From positions 1-34,480 of the forward strand of contig QMPQ01000008.1 of assembly GCA_003648635.1 (NCBI GenBank): a stretch of DNA of 34,480 nucleotides, given 5' to 3'. Below are positions 1-9,328 of the stretch, piece after piece (within the stretch, counting starts at the first letter, position 1; each line of letters begins with the position of its first letter). The notes beneath the pieces were generated by a model, which worked only from the letters and a program-made list of their open reading frames with translations, was not told the origin of the DNA and ran no database searches. Both the position numbers and the translations under genes were made by a program. The DNA comes from Bacteroidota bacterium (GTDB taxonomy: Bacteria; Bacteroidota; Bacteroidia; Bacteroidales; GCA-2748055).

Positions 1-349
1 AGATCAACTTGAATCTGCGGAGATTGGCATTATCGAAGTCATTCCTGCCCGAAATGTCAAGCGCTTCCTCTAAGACAACAGCAAAACTCTTTCGTTGAAA
101 ACGCAGGGCACTTTTACCACGTGTCTTAATTTCTTTCAGTTCCAGAGGCTCCATACCCAGAAGAAATTCCATACCCGCTTCGTCAATGGTGTAGCTTGTA
201 TCCCTGCTGTTATAAATAAATTCCTGCATCTCGGGAGTGACCCGTAGTTCAAATACCACATCGGGATTGGGAGGAAGCTCAACTTCCTTGTAGCAGGAGC
301 TTATGCCCACCAGCAACAGACTCAGTATAATGAATTTTAAATAGCTCAC
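1..349 (-). CDS. CotH-like lipoprotein, partial (continues beyond window start; GTG start proposed)
   Basis: Manual reverse translation gives (V/M)SYLKFIILSLLLVGISSCYKEVELPPNPDVVFELRVTPEM...LKEIKTRGKSALRFQRKSFAVVLEEALDISGR..., open to the window edge. It has a lipobox-like LVGISSC and a CotH-like RGxS...KSF motif. Confidence 0.5.
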   Translation of the reverse strand, partial: MSYLKFIILSLLLVGISSCYKEVELPPNPDVVFELRVTPEMQEFIYNSRDTSYTIDEAGMEFLLGMEPLELKEIKTRGKSALRFQRKSFAVVLEEALDISGRNDFDNANLRRFKLI

Positions 350-537
350 TTTTTCCCTTTGATAATGTGACTGTAAAGAAAGTAAAAATGGTGCATACAA
401 ACCGTTCTATGACCAGAGAACATTCAAGAGGTAAATGCAAGTTCTGATATAAAAATATGCATATTTGTAATTACGAAAACTCATACTAAACAACGGTGAT
501 TTGGGCTTTTAAGTGCCCTCTGGTGAGACATTAAACA

Positions 538-2040
538 ATGAAATCAGTCACTAATACAATATTGAAGCAGTGCCAAAAGTCATGGTTTCAATATTCAATT
601 ATTATTCTGCTAGCCTTTTTTCAGTTATTCTGTAAACTCGATTATTTACCAATTCAGAAATGGGATGAAGGTAAAAATGCAGTGAGTGCATATGAGATGC
701 TGCAAAATAAGAACTATCTGGTGCGGCACTATGAAGGTGAGCCTGATAATTGGGGATTTAAACCACCTTTATTGACGTGGCACCAGGTTGTTATAATGAA
801 ATTGATTGGAGTAAATGAGCTTGCCGTTCGGCTTCCTTCTGCTATATACGCCCTTTTCACTGTATTGCTCCTCTTCCGTTTTATGAAATTTGAATTAAAA
901 CTCCCCTCTCTTGGAATTGTTGCTGCTTATGTGCTATTAACATCATATGGATACCTGGACCGTCACATTGCACGAACGGGCGATCATGATTCTATGGTAG
1001 TGTTTTTTCTTACACTTCAGGCTATTTACTTTTATAAATACCTGAAGTATAAGGATAAACGTAATCGATACCTGGCTATAGTCACCCTGGCACTGATATT
1101 TGGAACCTTGACTAAAAGTGTTGTTGCACTTACTTTCATCCCTGGCTTTCTACTATACACAATTCTTAAAGGAAAACTTAAATATGTATTGCAGCATCGT
1201 CAGCTTTACTTGAATATGTTTATTTATTTACTTGTTGTTCTCGGGTACTACTTATATAGAGAATTGAATGCTCCGGGATATTTATCCGCTGTCTGGGAAA
1301 ACGAATTACTACCGCGTTACAGCAATAATGCAGAGAACTATATATATGACAACTTAAAAGAATATTTCTATTATATCAATAAGCTGTGGGAAAGAAGATT
1401 GGTGCCCTGGATATACTTGTTACCCTTCTCTATAATCACTTTATTTTATATAAAGGAAGAGGCCTTTAGGACCTTATACAGGTATTTGTTGCTTATATGT
1501 GTTGGCTACCTGGTAATTATTTCGTTAGGTGCAAAGAATATATGGTATGATGCTCCGATGTATCCTCTTATCGCTATAATTATTGCCATGGGTATCTATC
1601 AATGGGTCCGTTTTATTCTTCATTTTCCTGCTAAAATATACTTTCGCTGGAGTTTAGTTATACTTATTGGAGTATCCCTTATCTACTTTAGTGTAGATGT
1701 TACAAAAAAGTTAACTTTTGCTATATCTGAAAAACAATGGGCATACGAGGAACAGGGAATAAATTATTTTCTTAGGGACAATATCAGAAATGAGCAAAAT
1801 ATCAGTACGATGGGAGTTGCCTATTCCGGATACCATTCACATATCAGGTTTTATATGAACCTTTTAAATGATAGCGGCAGTGACCTGTATTTTGTAAAAT
1901 ACAAGATGCTAACACCTAACTCAATGGTGATTGCGTCTGAGAATATGGTAAAGGAGTATATCGAACATAATTATAATTGCACTAAAGTCTTTGAAAAATA
2001 TAGTGCTGCTATTTATAGAATCGATGATTCAAGAAAGTAA
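538..2040 (+). CDS. ArnT/PMT-like glycosyltransferase family 39/83 integral membrane protein
   Basis: 500 aa, multi-TM, N-terminal WDEGKNAVSAYEML and ARTGDHDSMVVFFLTL motifs typical of ArnT-like glycosyltransferases. Confidence 0.8.
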   Translation: MKSVTNTILKQCQKSWFQYSIIILLAFFQLFCKLDYLPIQKWDEGKNAVSAYEMLQNKNYLVRHYEGEPDNWGFKPPLLTWHQVVIMKLIGVNELAVRLPSAIYALFTVLLLFRFMKFELKLPSLGIVAAYVLLTSYGYLDRHIARTGDHDSMVVFFLTLQAIYFYKYLKYKDKRNRYLAIVTLALIFGTLTKSVVALTFIPGFLLYTILKGKLKYVLQHRQLYLNMFIYLLVVLGYYLYRELNAPGYLSAVWENELLPRYSNNAENYIYDNLKEYFYYINKLWERRLVPWIYLLPFSIITLFYIKEEAFRTLYRYLLLICVGYLVIISLGAKNIWYDAPMYPLIAIIIAMGIYQWVRFILHFPAKIYFRWSLVILIGVSLIYFSVDVTKKLTFAISEKQWAYEEQGINYFLRDNIRNEQNISTMGVAYSGYHSHIRFYMNLLNDSGSDLYFVKYKMLTPNSMVIASENMVKEYIEHNYNCTKVFEKYSAAIYRIDDSRK

Positions 2041-2150
2041 TTGTTCAATAGATTAATTGTTTACTATATTGACAACAATTACTAAATAGAACCATAGAAT
2101 CTGCAATGAAATTGCAAGCTTATAATCTTTTACCTGAAAACAATTATTGT

Positions 2151-3740
2151 ATGAAAATATTTTCGCTGATTTCAGCTTCTCTACTCCTTTTTTCTGTAAT
2201 ACTTTCGGCCCAGCGAGCTGATTGGGTAGATGGATATGCCGACGGGTGTACCTCCATTACTCTTGGTAAGAAGGCAACTACCGACGGATCAGTAATTACT
2301 TCACATACCGACGATAGTCACCGTACACGCTCCTGGATGGATGTTGTTCCGGCACGTAAACACGCCAGCTCGGCCACAAGTCCCATGTTTAAAAGGGTGG
2401 CCTGTGACTCGTTTGACATGCCGAGCTACAGCCACCTTCCCATTGGGGAGATCCCACAGGTAAAAGAAACCAACCAGTTTCTTAATACAGCCTATCCGTC
2501 TATGAATCAGTTCCAGCTGGGTATTGGAGAATCTACTTTTGGCGGAAGGGAAGAGCTGCAATCCGACTCCGGCTTAATTGATTGTCAGAGGCTCTGTCGC
2601 CTGATGCTGGAACGTTGTAAAACAGCACGGGAAGCCATTGAACTGGCTGGTGAGTTGACCGGGAGATATGGATGGAACGATTATGGTGAGGTTCTGACCA
2701 TTGCAGACAAGACAGAGGTCTGGCATCTTGAAATTCTGGGTCCTGGAAAGGGAAAGACCGGTTCGGTATGGGTGGCCCAACGGGTGCCTGATGATCATGT
2801 TGCAGTCAACGCTAATGCAAGCACCATCAAAGAAATAGACCTGGATAACAGGGATTACTTTATGGCCAGTGAGAATGTCTACAGTGTGGCTGCTGAGGCA
2901 GGCTGGTGGAATGAAGGAGAGCCCTTTCAGTTTTGTTATGCCTATGCTCCCAACAGCCGGACCTCACTGGCAGCCAGGAGAAGGGAGTGGAGGGTTTTTG
3001 ATCTGCTTGCTCCTTCGCTGAAGCTCGATCCCTATGCCGAGAACTATCCTTTTTCTGTTAAACCTGATGCTCTGGTCTCGCTCTCAGATCTGAGGTCTGT
3101 CTTTTCGGATTACTACGAGGGAACTCCATTTGATATGACCAAAGATATGGTGGTCGCCGATGATAAGGGACAAACTGTAATCTCACCCCTGGCCAATCCA
3201 CACCTCCCTTACGATATGAATAAACTATTTCGGATCAATGGTGGTTGGGGCTGGCGCGGCGAAAGAACCATCGCACGCTGGTATACGATGTATGCCACCA
3301 TTATCCAGTGCAGGGAATGGCTGCCTGATGAGATTGGAGGAGTGGTCTGGCTGGCCCAGGACAATGTGGCCACTTCCATCTATGTGCCAGTCTACTGTTC
3401 GGGTAGTGATCTGCCTGTATCTTATAAAACTCCTGGGCGTCCCAATGGATATACACACGAGTCGGCATGGTGGGCTTTTAACAGGCTGAGCACACTTACC
3501 GCACAGCGATGGGGTGATATGCGCTATGATGTAAACGAGGTTTGGGACAGCTGGCAGGAGGAACTCTTTGACGGACAGGCTGCTTTTGAGGAGCAGGCTC
3601 TTGATCTGTATAAAAGAGGGAAGAAAGAAGAACTTGTCAACTACCTGACTGGCCATACCATGGAGTGGGGCGATAAGGTGGTGGAGAAAGCATGGGAGCT
3701 GGGAGATATGTTATGGACAAGGTATGATGAAAAATTCTAA
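2151..3740 (+). CDS. C69 family dipeptidase (secreted); supplied ORF opens at 2106 but the signal peptide suggests ATG 2151
   Basis: MKIFSLISASLLLFSVILSAQ signal peptide, then DGCTSITLGKKATTDGSVITSHTDDS with the expected N-terminal nucleophile Cys region of C69 peptidases. Confidence 0.85.
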   Translation: MKIFSLISASLLLFSVILSAQRADWVDGYADGCTSITLGKKATTDGSVITSHTDDSHRTRSWMDVVPARKHASSATSPMFKRVACDSFDMPSYSHLPIGEIPQVKETNQFLNTAYPSMNQFQLGIGESTFGGREELQSDSGLIDCQRLCRLMLERCKTAREAIELAGELTGRYGWNDYGEVLTIADKTEVWHLEILGPGKGKTGSVWVAQRVPDDHVAVNANASTIKEIDLDNRDYFMASENVYSVAAEAGWWNEGEPFQFCYAYAPNSRTSLAARRREWRVFDLLAPSLKLDPYAENYPFSVKPDALVSLSDLRSVFSDYYEGTPFDMTKDMVVADDKGQTVISPLANPHLPYDMNKLFRINGGWGWRGERTIARWYTMYATIIQCREWLPDEIGGVVWLAQDNVATSIYVPVYCSGSDLPVSYKTPGRPNGYTHESAWWAFNRLSTLTAQRWGDMRYDVNEVWDSWQEELFDGQAAFEEQALDLYKRGKKEELVNYLTGHTMEWGDKVVEKAWELGDMLWTRYDEKF

Positions 3741-3742
3741 GA

Positions 3743-4780
3743 ATGAGCAAAATAATTAATCGGCGTGGGTTTGCAAGTGACAACAATTCGGGTGTGCACC
3801 CCGGCATCCTGGCTGCACTCCCGAAGGTAAACGACGGTCATGTTATCGCCTATGGCGATGATCCCTATACGGAAAAGGCAAGTGCCCAGCTCAGGGATAT
3901 ATTTGGGCAGGAGACCGAAGTATACTTTGTATTTATCGGCACTGCTGCCAACGTATTAGGACTCTCCACAGTGACACAGTCATATAATGCCGTTATTTGT
4001 CCCGAAACAGCACATATAAATGCGGACGAGTGTGGTGCTCCTGAGAAGTTTTCGGGATGTAAATTACTGACCTGTAACACTCCCGATGGGAAGCTGACGG
4101 TAGATATGATCGCCTCCCATATGCATGGGATCGGTTTTGAACACCATGTGCAACCCAGGGTGGTCTCCATTACCCAGGCCACAGAACTGGGTACGGTGTA
4201 TACGCTTGATGAGATCAGAGAGATTGCAAGGTATACACACGAGCATGGCATGCTGCTACATATGGATGGAGCCAGAATCAGCAATGCTGCTGTTTCACTG
4301 GATTGTGGATTTTATGAAATGACTGGCGGAGCCGGTGTTGATGTACTCTCCTTCGGGGGAACCAAAAATGGAATGATGTATGGTGAAGCCATCATCTTTT
4401 TCAATCCGACCCTCTGTGAGGATTTCAAATACAGACGGAAGCAGGGTATGCAGCTGGCTTCAAAAATGAGGTATATAGCTGCCCAGTTTAGTGCCTTCCT
4501 GGAGAATGACCTTTGGAAAGAGAATGCCAGCCATGCTAACAGGATGGCCCGGAAACTATATGCTGCCGTTAAGGATATAAGTGGTGTGGAGGTGACCCGC
4601 CAGGTGGAATCCAATGCCGTATTTGCAAGGATTCCCTCCCATATTGTGCCGGCACTGCAGGATGAGTTCTTTTTCTATGTATGGGATGAGGAGGTGTCGG
4701 AGGTGCGATGGATGTGTTCATTCGACACCACTGAAGCAGATATCGAAGCTTTCATTTCCCTGATAAGGTCCAAGCTTTAG
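3743..4780 (+). CDS. Low-specificity L-threonine aldolase / beta-eliminating lyase family
   Basis: PLP fold-type I enzyme with LLHMDGARISNAA and the PLP-Lys motif SFGGTKNG; starts 2 nt after the upstream stop. Confidence 0.85.
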   Translation: MSKIINRRGFASDNNSGVHPGILAALPKVNDGHVIAYGDDPYTEKASAQLRDIFGQETEVYFVFIGTAANVLGLSTVTQSYNAVICPETAHINADECGAPEKFSGCKLLTCNTPDGKLTVDMIASHMHGIGFEHHVQPRVVSITQATELGTVYTLDEIREIARYTHEHGMLLHMDGARISNAAVSLDCGFYEMTGGAGVDVLSFGGTKNGMMYGEAIIFFNPTLCEDFKYRRKQGMQLASKMRYIAAQFSAFLENDLWKENASHANRMARKLYAAVKDISGVEVTRQVESNAVFARIPSHIVPALQDEFFFYVWDEEVSEVRWMCSFDTTEADIEAFISLIRSKL

Positions 4781-5998
4781 TCAGGGGATCAGCAGGGAGC
4801 TGTCTCCATAACTCAGGAAGCGAAAGCCCTCCCTCTGCGCATAGTCATAGACCTTTCTCCAATCCTCTCCAATCCAGGCTGCAATAAGCAACAACAGAGT
4901 GCTTCCCGGCATATGAAAATTAGTCAGCAGCCCACTGATGGTTCTGAATCGGTAACCCGGGACAATCATCAGCTGGGTAGAGAAATGTAGATGTTCCAGA
5001 TCGTATTCCCTGCAATATGCCAGCAGAGCTTCGATACTCTCCTGCAAGGGGATATCCTGTGGGAGTTCCTCATTCTCCCATTGCACGATGGCCAGTGATA
5101 AGGGCTTGGATGGGACCTGTTCCCTAAGTTTAACGCCCAGCCAGTAAAGAGATTCCAGACTACGGGTACTTGTGGTGCCCACCGCGATTAATCCCTCACT
5201 CCTTTTTTGCCACTGCTCCAGAAAACTCTTGCTTATGACCACCTGCTCCGAATGCATGGAGTGCTTCCTTGCATTCTCCTCTTTAACTGGCACAAAAGTA
5301 CCGGCTCCCACATGGAGGGTAAGATGTTCCATTCGAACCTTTGACTTCTCCAGGTCCTGCAGCAAAGCCTTTGTGAAATGCAGTCCGGCCGTTGGTGCTG
5401 CCACAGAGCCCTTGTTCATGCTGTAGATGGTCTGGTAACGTTCCCTGTCGCTCTTCTCTGCTTTCCGGTTCATATAGGGTGGGATGGGAGTGCTCCCCGA
5501 CTCTTCGATGATTTCTCCGAATGTCACTCCATTCCGCCTCCACTGAAATGAAATTATAAATCCATCTCCGCTTCGCTCCTTAAGTTGTGCTTCAAGCCTA
5601 AGCTCTTCACCTTTGATACGGGTATGCAGGAAGACCGGACCACTCTTCCATTTCTTAACATTTCCCACCAGGCAGAGCCAGGTGGATGAAGTCTCAGCCT
5701 GGAAAGCCTGCTCATAATCGGCCGGATCGACGGGCTCCAGGCAGAAGATCTCAATACCTGCACCAGTCTCTTTTTTGAAGCGGAGACGTGCCTGGATTAC
5801 TCTGGTGTTGTTAAAGACCAACCAGGAGTCGCCGGGCAGGTGCTCTGGCAGATGGCTGAACAGGTCCTGGGAAATACTCCCTCCCTTATAGAGTAGCAGT
5901 TTGGAAGAAGATCTGTCGGCCAGGGGATATTTAGCTATGTCCTGCCCGGGCAGGTTATACTTAAAATTCTCAAGACGAACGAAGGATGGCTTGGCCAT
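4781..5998 (-). CDS. queA: S-adenosylmethionine:tRNA ribosyltransferase-isomerase
   Basis: 405 aa with FNNTRVIQARL, GSVAAPTAGLHFT, HVGAGTFVPV and TNFHMPGSTLLLLIAAW motifs. Confidence 0.9.
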   Translation of the reverse strand: MAKPSFVRLENFKYNLPGQDIAKYPLADRSSSKLLLYKGGSISQDLFSHLPEHLPGDSWLVFNNTRVIQARLRFKKETGAGIEIFCLEPVDPADYEQAFQAETSSTWLCLVGNVKKWKSGPVFLHTRIKGEELRLEAQLKERSGDGFIISFQWRRNGVTFGEIIEESGSTPIPPYMNRKAEKSDRERYQTIYSMNKGSVAAPTAGLHFTKALLQDLEKSKVRMEHLTLHVGAGTFVPVKEENARKHSMHSEQVVISKSFLEQWQKRSEGLIAVGTTSTRSLESLYWLGVKLREQVPSKPLSLAIVQWENEELPQDIPLQESIEALLAYCREYDLEHLHFSTQLMIVPGYRFRTISGLLTNFHMPGSTLLLLIAAWIGEDWRKVYDYAQREGFRFLSYGDSSLLIP

Positions 5999-6027
5999 GT
6001 TTTCTTACTGATGTCCGCAAAATTAAC

Positions 6028-6035
6028 TATTTTTG
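6028..6035 (+). promoter_or_regulatory. Candidate -7 box TATTTTTG upstream of rnpB
   Basis: Exact TAnnTTTG match about 20 nt before the mature 5' end. Confidence 0.4.
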
Positions 6036-6054
6036 CATAGTTCTTAAAAATTTT

Positions 6055-6380
6055 GCAGTAGTTGATCCTGTCGCTGCAGGCTTCGGCCTGTGGAGGAAAG
6101 TCCGGGCAGCTAAGGGTACCGCACTGTTGAAAAACAGATGTCTGTGAAGGCATGGGTGCAAAGAAGAAAATAACCGCCTCCTTAAGGGGGTAAGGGTGAG
6201 AAGGTGGGGTAAGAGCCCACCGGTGTAGCGGGCAACCGTTGCAGCCGTTTGTCCTGCGGGCTGAAAGGCCATGTATACCGGTATTATAAAAGCTACCCGC
6301 TTCTGCCGGGGGGTAGGCCGCTCAGAAAAATGACAGGAATCCTTTAAACAGGATACAGAACCTGGCTTACCAACTACTGC
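6055..6380 (+). ncRNA. rnpB: RNase P RNA (bacterial type A-like)
   Basis: gcagtagtt...aactactgc terminal pairing, gaggaaagtccgggc 5' core, and acagaacctggcttac 3' core motif. The ORFs on this segment are incidental. Confidence 0.93.
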
Positions 6381-6386
6381 ATTTTT

Positions 6387-7100
6387 TTACTCTATAACTG
6401 GCATCCCAAAGAGAGAGTCATCCAGGGTTCTATTGTATTCGATGGATTCAAAGGTAACGGCGCTTATAACCTGTCCTCCCATTTTTGATCCCATATAGTG
6501 AGCCGTAGGGATGCCCTCTACTACCTTATAGTCTTTAAGCTCCGTCTCAATCTCATTTTCCATACCCTGAGCCATCTGAATTGTGATGATCTTTGACATC
6601 AGGGAAGTTTCCCTGGATATGTAAATGGTTATTTCATCGCCTTCTGCGGTGGTAAGCTTTATCATATTAGCGGACCCGTCTTCGCTTGTTCCCAGCAGCT
6701 CAACTTTATTTCCTTTATCCTTATAATCCCAAAGAGGGCTGTCAATGTTGGCCTGATTGATCACACCTTTAAGTTCATCTGTTCCCATTTCCCTGGGTTC
6801 AGTAACTCCCATGCCTGGCATATAGGTCCAGCCAGTGGTGCCATTGTAGGTCTGAATCATTTTTGATCCCATAATTTCAGCTTCTAACCTAAACTTAAGA
6901 GGTCTTGCCTGATAGATGGTGACTCCAGTCTCCATTCCCATAAATACCAACTTGCCGTTCATGGTGGTGGAGGTGATCTTTGAGATCTTATCCTGGGCCG
7001 AGGCCTTATAGTGATCGTTCAGTATCTTATCCAGGTCCTGTGCTGACAGGGCGGTGATTGCAAATACTGCAATTAGGAAAGAAATAGTAAGTCTACGCAT
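6387..7100 (-). CDS. Outer-membrane lipoprotein-sorting/LolA-like periplasmic protein
   Basis: 237 aa, signal peptide, AQDKISKITSTTMNGKLVFMGMETGVTIYQARPLKFRLEAEIMGSKMIQTYNGTTGW pattern typical of Bacteroidota LolA-like proteins. Confidence 0.6.
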   Translation of the reverse strand: MRRLTISFLIAVFAITALSAQDLDKILNDHYKASAQDKISKITSTTMNGKLVFMGMETGVTIYQARPLKFRLEAEIMGSKMIQTYNGTTGWTYMPGMGVTEPREMGTDELKGVINQANIDSPLWDYKDKGNKVELLGTSEDGSANMIKLTTAEGDEITIYISRETSLMSKIITIQMAQGMENEIETELKDYKVVEGIPTAHYMGSKMGGQVISAVTFESIEYNRTLDDSLFGMPVIE

Positions 7101-7128
7101 GTGTATAAAATTTTAGTTCTAATCAAAT

Positions 7129-7965
7129 TTACATATTAATTACGACATCTCTAAGAAGGGTCAGATTTCTTAAGAATTCGTCCAGGAGCTCCAATTTAAG
7201 CATATTGGCACCATCCGATTTTGCTCTGGATGGATCGGGATGTGTCTCCACAAAAATGCCATCTGCACCCACAGCAATACCAGCTTTTGCCATAGTCTCA
7301 ATCAATTCTGGTCTGCCCCCTGTTACTCCACTACTTTGGTTAGGCTGTTGGAGGGAGTGGGTTACATCCAGGATTACCGGATAGCCAAAGAGCTGCATCT
7401 CCGGGATTCCCCTGAAATCAACCACCAGATCCTGATATCCAAAAGTGGTGCCCCGTTCGGTAATCAAAATTCTTTTATTACCCGATTCGACCAACTTATC
7501 CGCGGCAAACTTCATGGAATCCGGTGAAAGAAACTGTCCCTTTTTAACTGAAACGGCGCGTCCAGTCCTGGCACAGGCAACAAGCAGGTCGGTCTGCCGG
7601 CACAGGAAGGCCGGAATCTGTAGAACATCAACATATTCTGCTGCTTTCTCGGCCTCTTCAGGACTGTGTACATCGGTGACTACAGGCAGGGAAAATTGTT
7701 CTCCCACCTCCTTCAGAATTTTCAGGGCTAAGTCATCTCCAATGCCCGTAAAAGAATCAATACGGGAACGGTTGGCCTTTCTGTATGAGGCCTTGAAAAC
7801 AAAAGGCAATTGATATTTCTCACTGAGTTCCTTAATGTGTTCAGCGATATTCATGACCATATCCCTGTTTTCCACCACACAGGGACCGGCGATCAACAGG
7901 AACCCGTCTCCGTCGCCATAACGAATGGAAGGGATCACTTCTCTAAAATCCTTACTTTTTACCAT
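7129..7965 (-). CDS. kdsA: 3-deoxy-8-phosphooctulonate synthase
   Basis: IAGPCVVENRD, FKASYRKANRSRIDSFTG, DVTHSLQQPN and VETHPDPSRAKSDGANML motifs. Confidence 0.92.
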   Translation of the reverse strand: MVKSKDFREVIPSIRYGDGDGFLLIAGPCVVENRDMVMNIAEHIKELSEKYQLPFVFKASYRKANRSRIDSFTGIGDDLALKILKEVGEQFSLPVVTDVHSPEEAEKAAEYVDVLQIPAFLCRQTDLLVACARTGRAVSVKKGQFLSPDSMKFAADKLVESGNKRILITERGTTFGYQDLVVDFRGIPEMQLFGYPVILDVTHSLQQPNQSSGVTGGRPELIETMAKAGIAVGADGIFVETHPDPSRAKSDGANMLKLELLDEFLRNLTLLRDVVINM

Positions 7966-9277
7966 AATTTTTCATCTCTTTCCACATCTTGTCCAGTCGC
8001 GTTCGCATTTCCTCTTCACGGGGATTCTCCCCCGGCTGGTAAAAATGTGGGGTTTCCAGATCCTCCGGAAGGTAGTTTTCCCGGACAAAATGATCTTCGT
8101 AATTGTGAGCGTACTTGTAGTTTTCACCGTAGCCCAGGTCCTTCATCAGCGAAGTGGGCGCATTTCTTAAATGGAGGGGTACGGCCATGTTTCCTGTTCT
8201 CTGTACAGTTTGCAGTGCTTCATTGATGGCTGCGTAGGCGGAATTGCTTTTGGGCGATGCCGCCAGGTAAATGGTGGTTTCAGAGAGAATGATCCTGGAC
8301 TCCGGCATTCCGATCATATTTACAGCCTGGAAACAGTTGGTGGCCATTAACAGGGCATTTGGATTGGCGAGGCCTATATCTTCCGATGCAAGGATCACAA
8401 GGCGGCGGGCAATAAACTTAATATCTTCACCTCCGGCAAGCATTCTGGCCAGCCAGTACACTGCTGCATCGGGATCGCTCCCTCGCACTGACTTGATAAA
8501 AGCGGAGATAATGTCATAATGCATCTCTCCATTTTTGTCATAGATGGCCATATTCTCCTGGAGCCGGTCGGTAACCAGATCATCAGTGATCTCAATGGTC
8601 TGATCCGCACTAAAGTCTTCACCGGAGCTTTCCGATTTGACCACCACCTCCAGGGTATTCAGTAATTTCCTGGCATCACCGCCTGAGTATTGAAGCATGG
8701 CCTTATTCTCCTGGATATTTATTTTCAGTTTTTTAAGATAGGGATCCTTTTCAAGCGCGCGCTGGAGCAATGATTCAAGGTCTTCTTTCGATAAGGAGTT
8801 CAGGATGTAGACCTGGCAACGGGAGAGCAGTGGAGAAATCACCTCAAAGGATGGGTTTTCGGTGGTTGCCCCGATCAATGTTACAATGCCCTGTTCAACT
8901 GCTCCCAGCAGGGAATCTTGCTGTGATTTAGAGAAGCGGTGAATCTCATCTATAAAAAGAACAGGGTTGGGCTGGTTAAAGAACTGGTTTTTCCTGGCCT
9001 TTTCAATGGTCTCCCGAACATCCTTTACACCTGACTGTACAGCACTCAGACCGTAGAATGGGCGGTCAAGCTGTTTGGAGATAATGGAGGCCAGGGTGGT
9101 TTTTCCCACACCAGGGGGCCCCCATAATATAAATGAACTAAGGGAACCTGAGAGCACCATTTTGCGTATAACCGCATTGGGACCCACCAGGTGCTCCTGT
9201 CCGATATAGTCTTCCAGGGTCACTGGACGCATACGATCGGCAAGAGGTTGGTTGGGGAACTGAAATGCGGGAGACAT
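7952..9277 (-). CDS. rarA: Replication-associated recombination protein A (AAA+ ATPase)
   Basis: RMRPVTLEDYIGQEHLVGP, GPPGVGKTTLA Walker A, FIDEIHRFSKSQQDSLL Walker B, C-terminal MgsA domain; overlaps kdsA by 14 nt. Confidence 0.92.
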   Translation of the reverse strand: MSPAFQFPNQPLADRMRPVTLEDYIGQEHLVGPNAVIRKMVLSGSLSSFILWGPPGVGKTTLASIISKQLDRPFYGLSAVQSGVKDVRETIEKARKNQFFNQPNPVLFIDEIHRFSKSQQDSLLGAVEQGIVTLIGATTENPSFEVISPLLSRCQVYILNSLSKEDLESLLQRALEKDPYLKKLKINIQENKAMLQYSGGDARKLLNTLEVVVKSESSGEDFSADQTIEITDDLVTDRLQENMAIYDKNGEMHYDIISAFIKSVRGSDPDAAVYWLARMLAGGEDIKFIARRLVILASEDIGLANPNALLMATNCFQAVNMIGMPESRIILSETTIYLAASPKSNSAYAAINEALQTVQRTGNMAVPLHLRNAPTSLMKDLGYGENYKYAHNYEDHFVRENYLPEDLETPHFYQPGENPREEEMRTRLDKMWKEMKNYGKK

Positions 9278-9282
9278 GATTG

Positions 9283-9290
9283 CAAATTTA
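9283..9290 (-). promoter_or_regulatory. Candidate -7 box TAAATTTG for rarA
   Basis: Minus-strand TAnnTTTG, 5 nt between its last base and the rarA ATG. Confidence 0.4.
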
Positions 9291-9299
9291 GGCTTTTTT

Positions 9300-9307
9300 T
9301 AATTTTG
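9300..9307 (+). promoter_or_regulatory. Candidate -7 box TAATTTTG for the DUF6588-like gene
   Basis: Plus-strand TAnnTTTG, 21 nt between box and ATG 9329. Confidence 0.4.
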
Positions 9308-9328
9308 TCGCTGAAAGTAAACCATATT

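Noticed and set aside
6027-6272. Minus-strand ORFs 5935-6153 and 6027-6272
   Set aside because: They lie on the RNase P RNA gene and have no protein-like features.
9191-9328. 46-aa N-terminal extension of the DUF6588-like ORF
   Set aside because: Overlaps rarA on the opposite strand; a proper signal peptide starts at ATG 9329.
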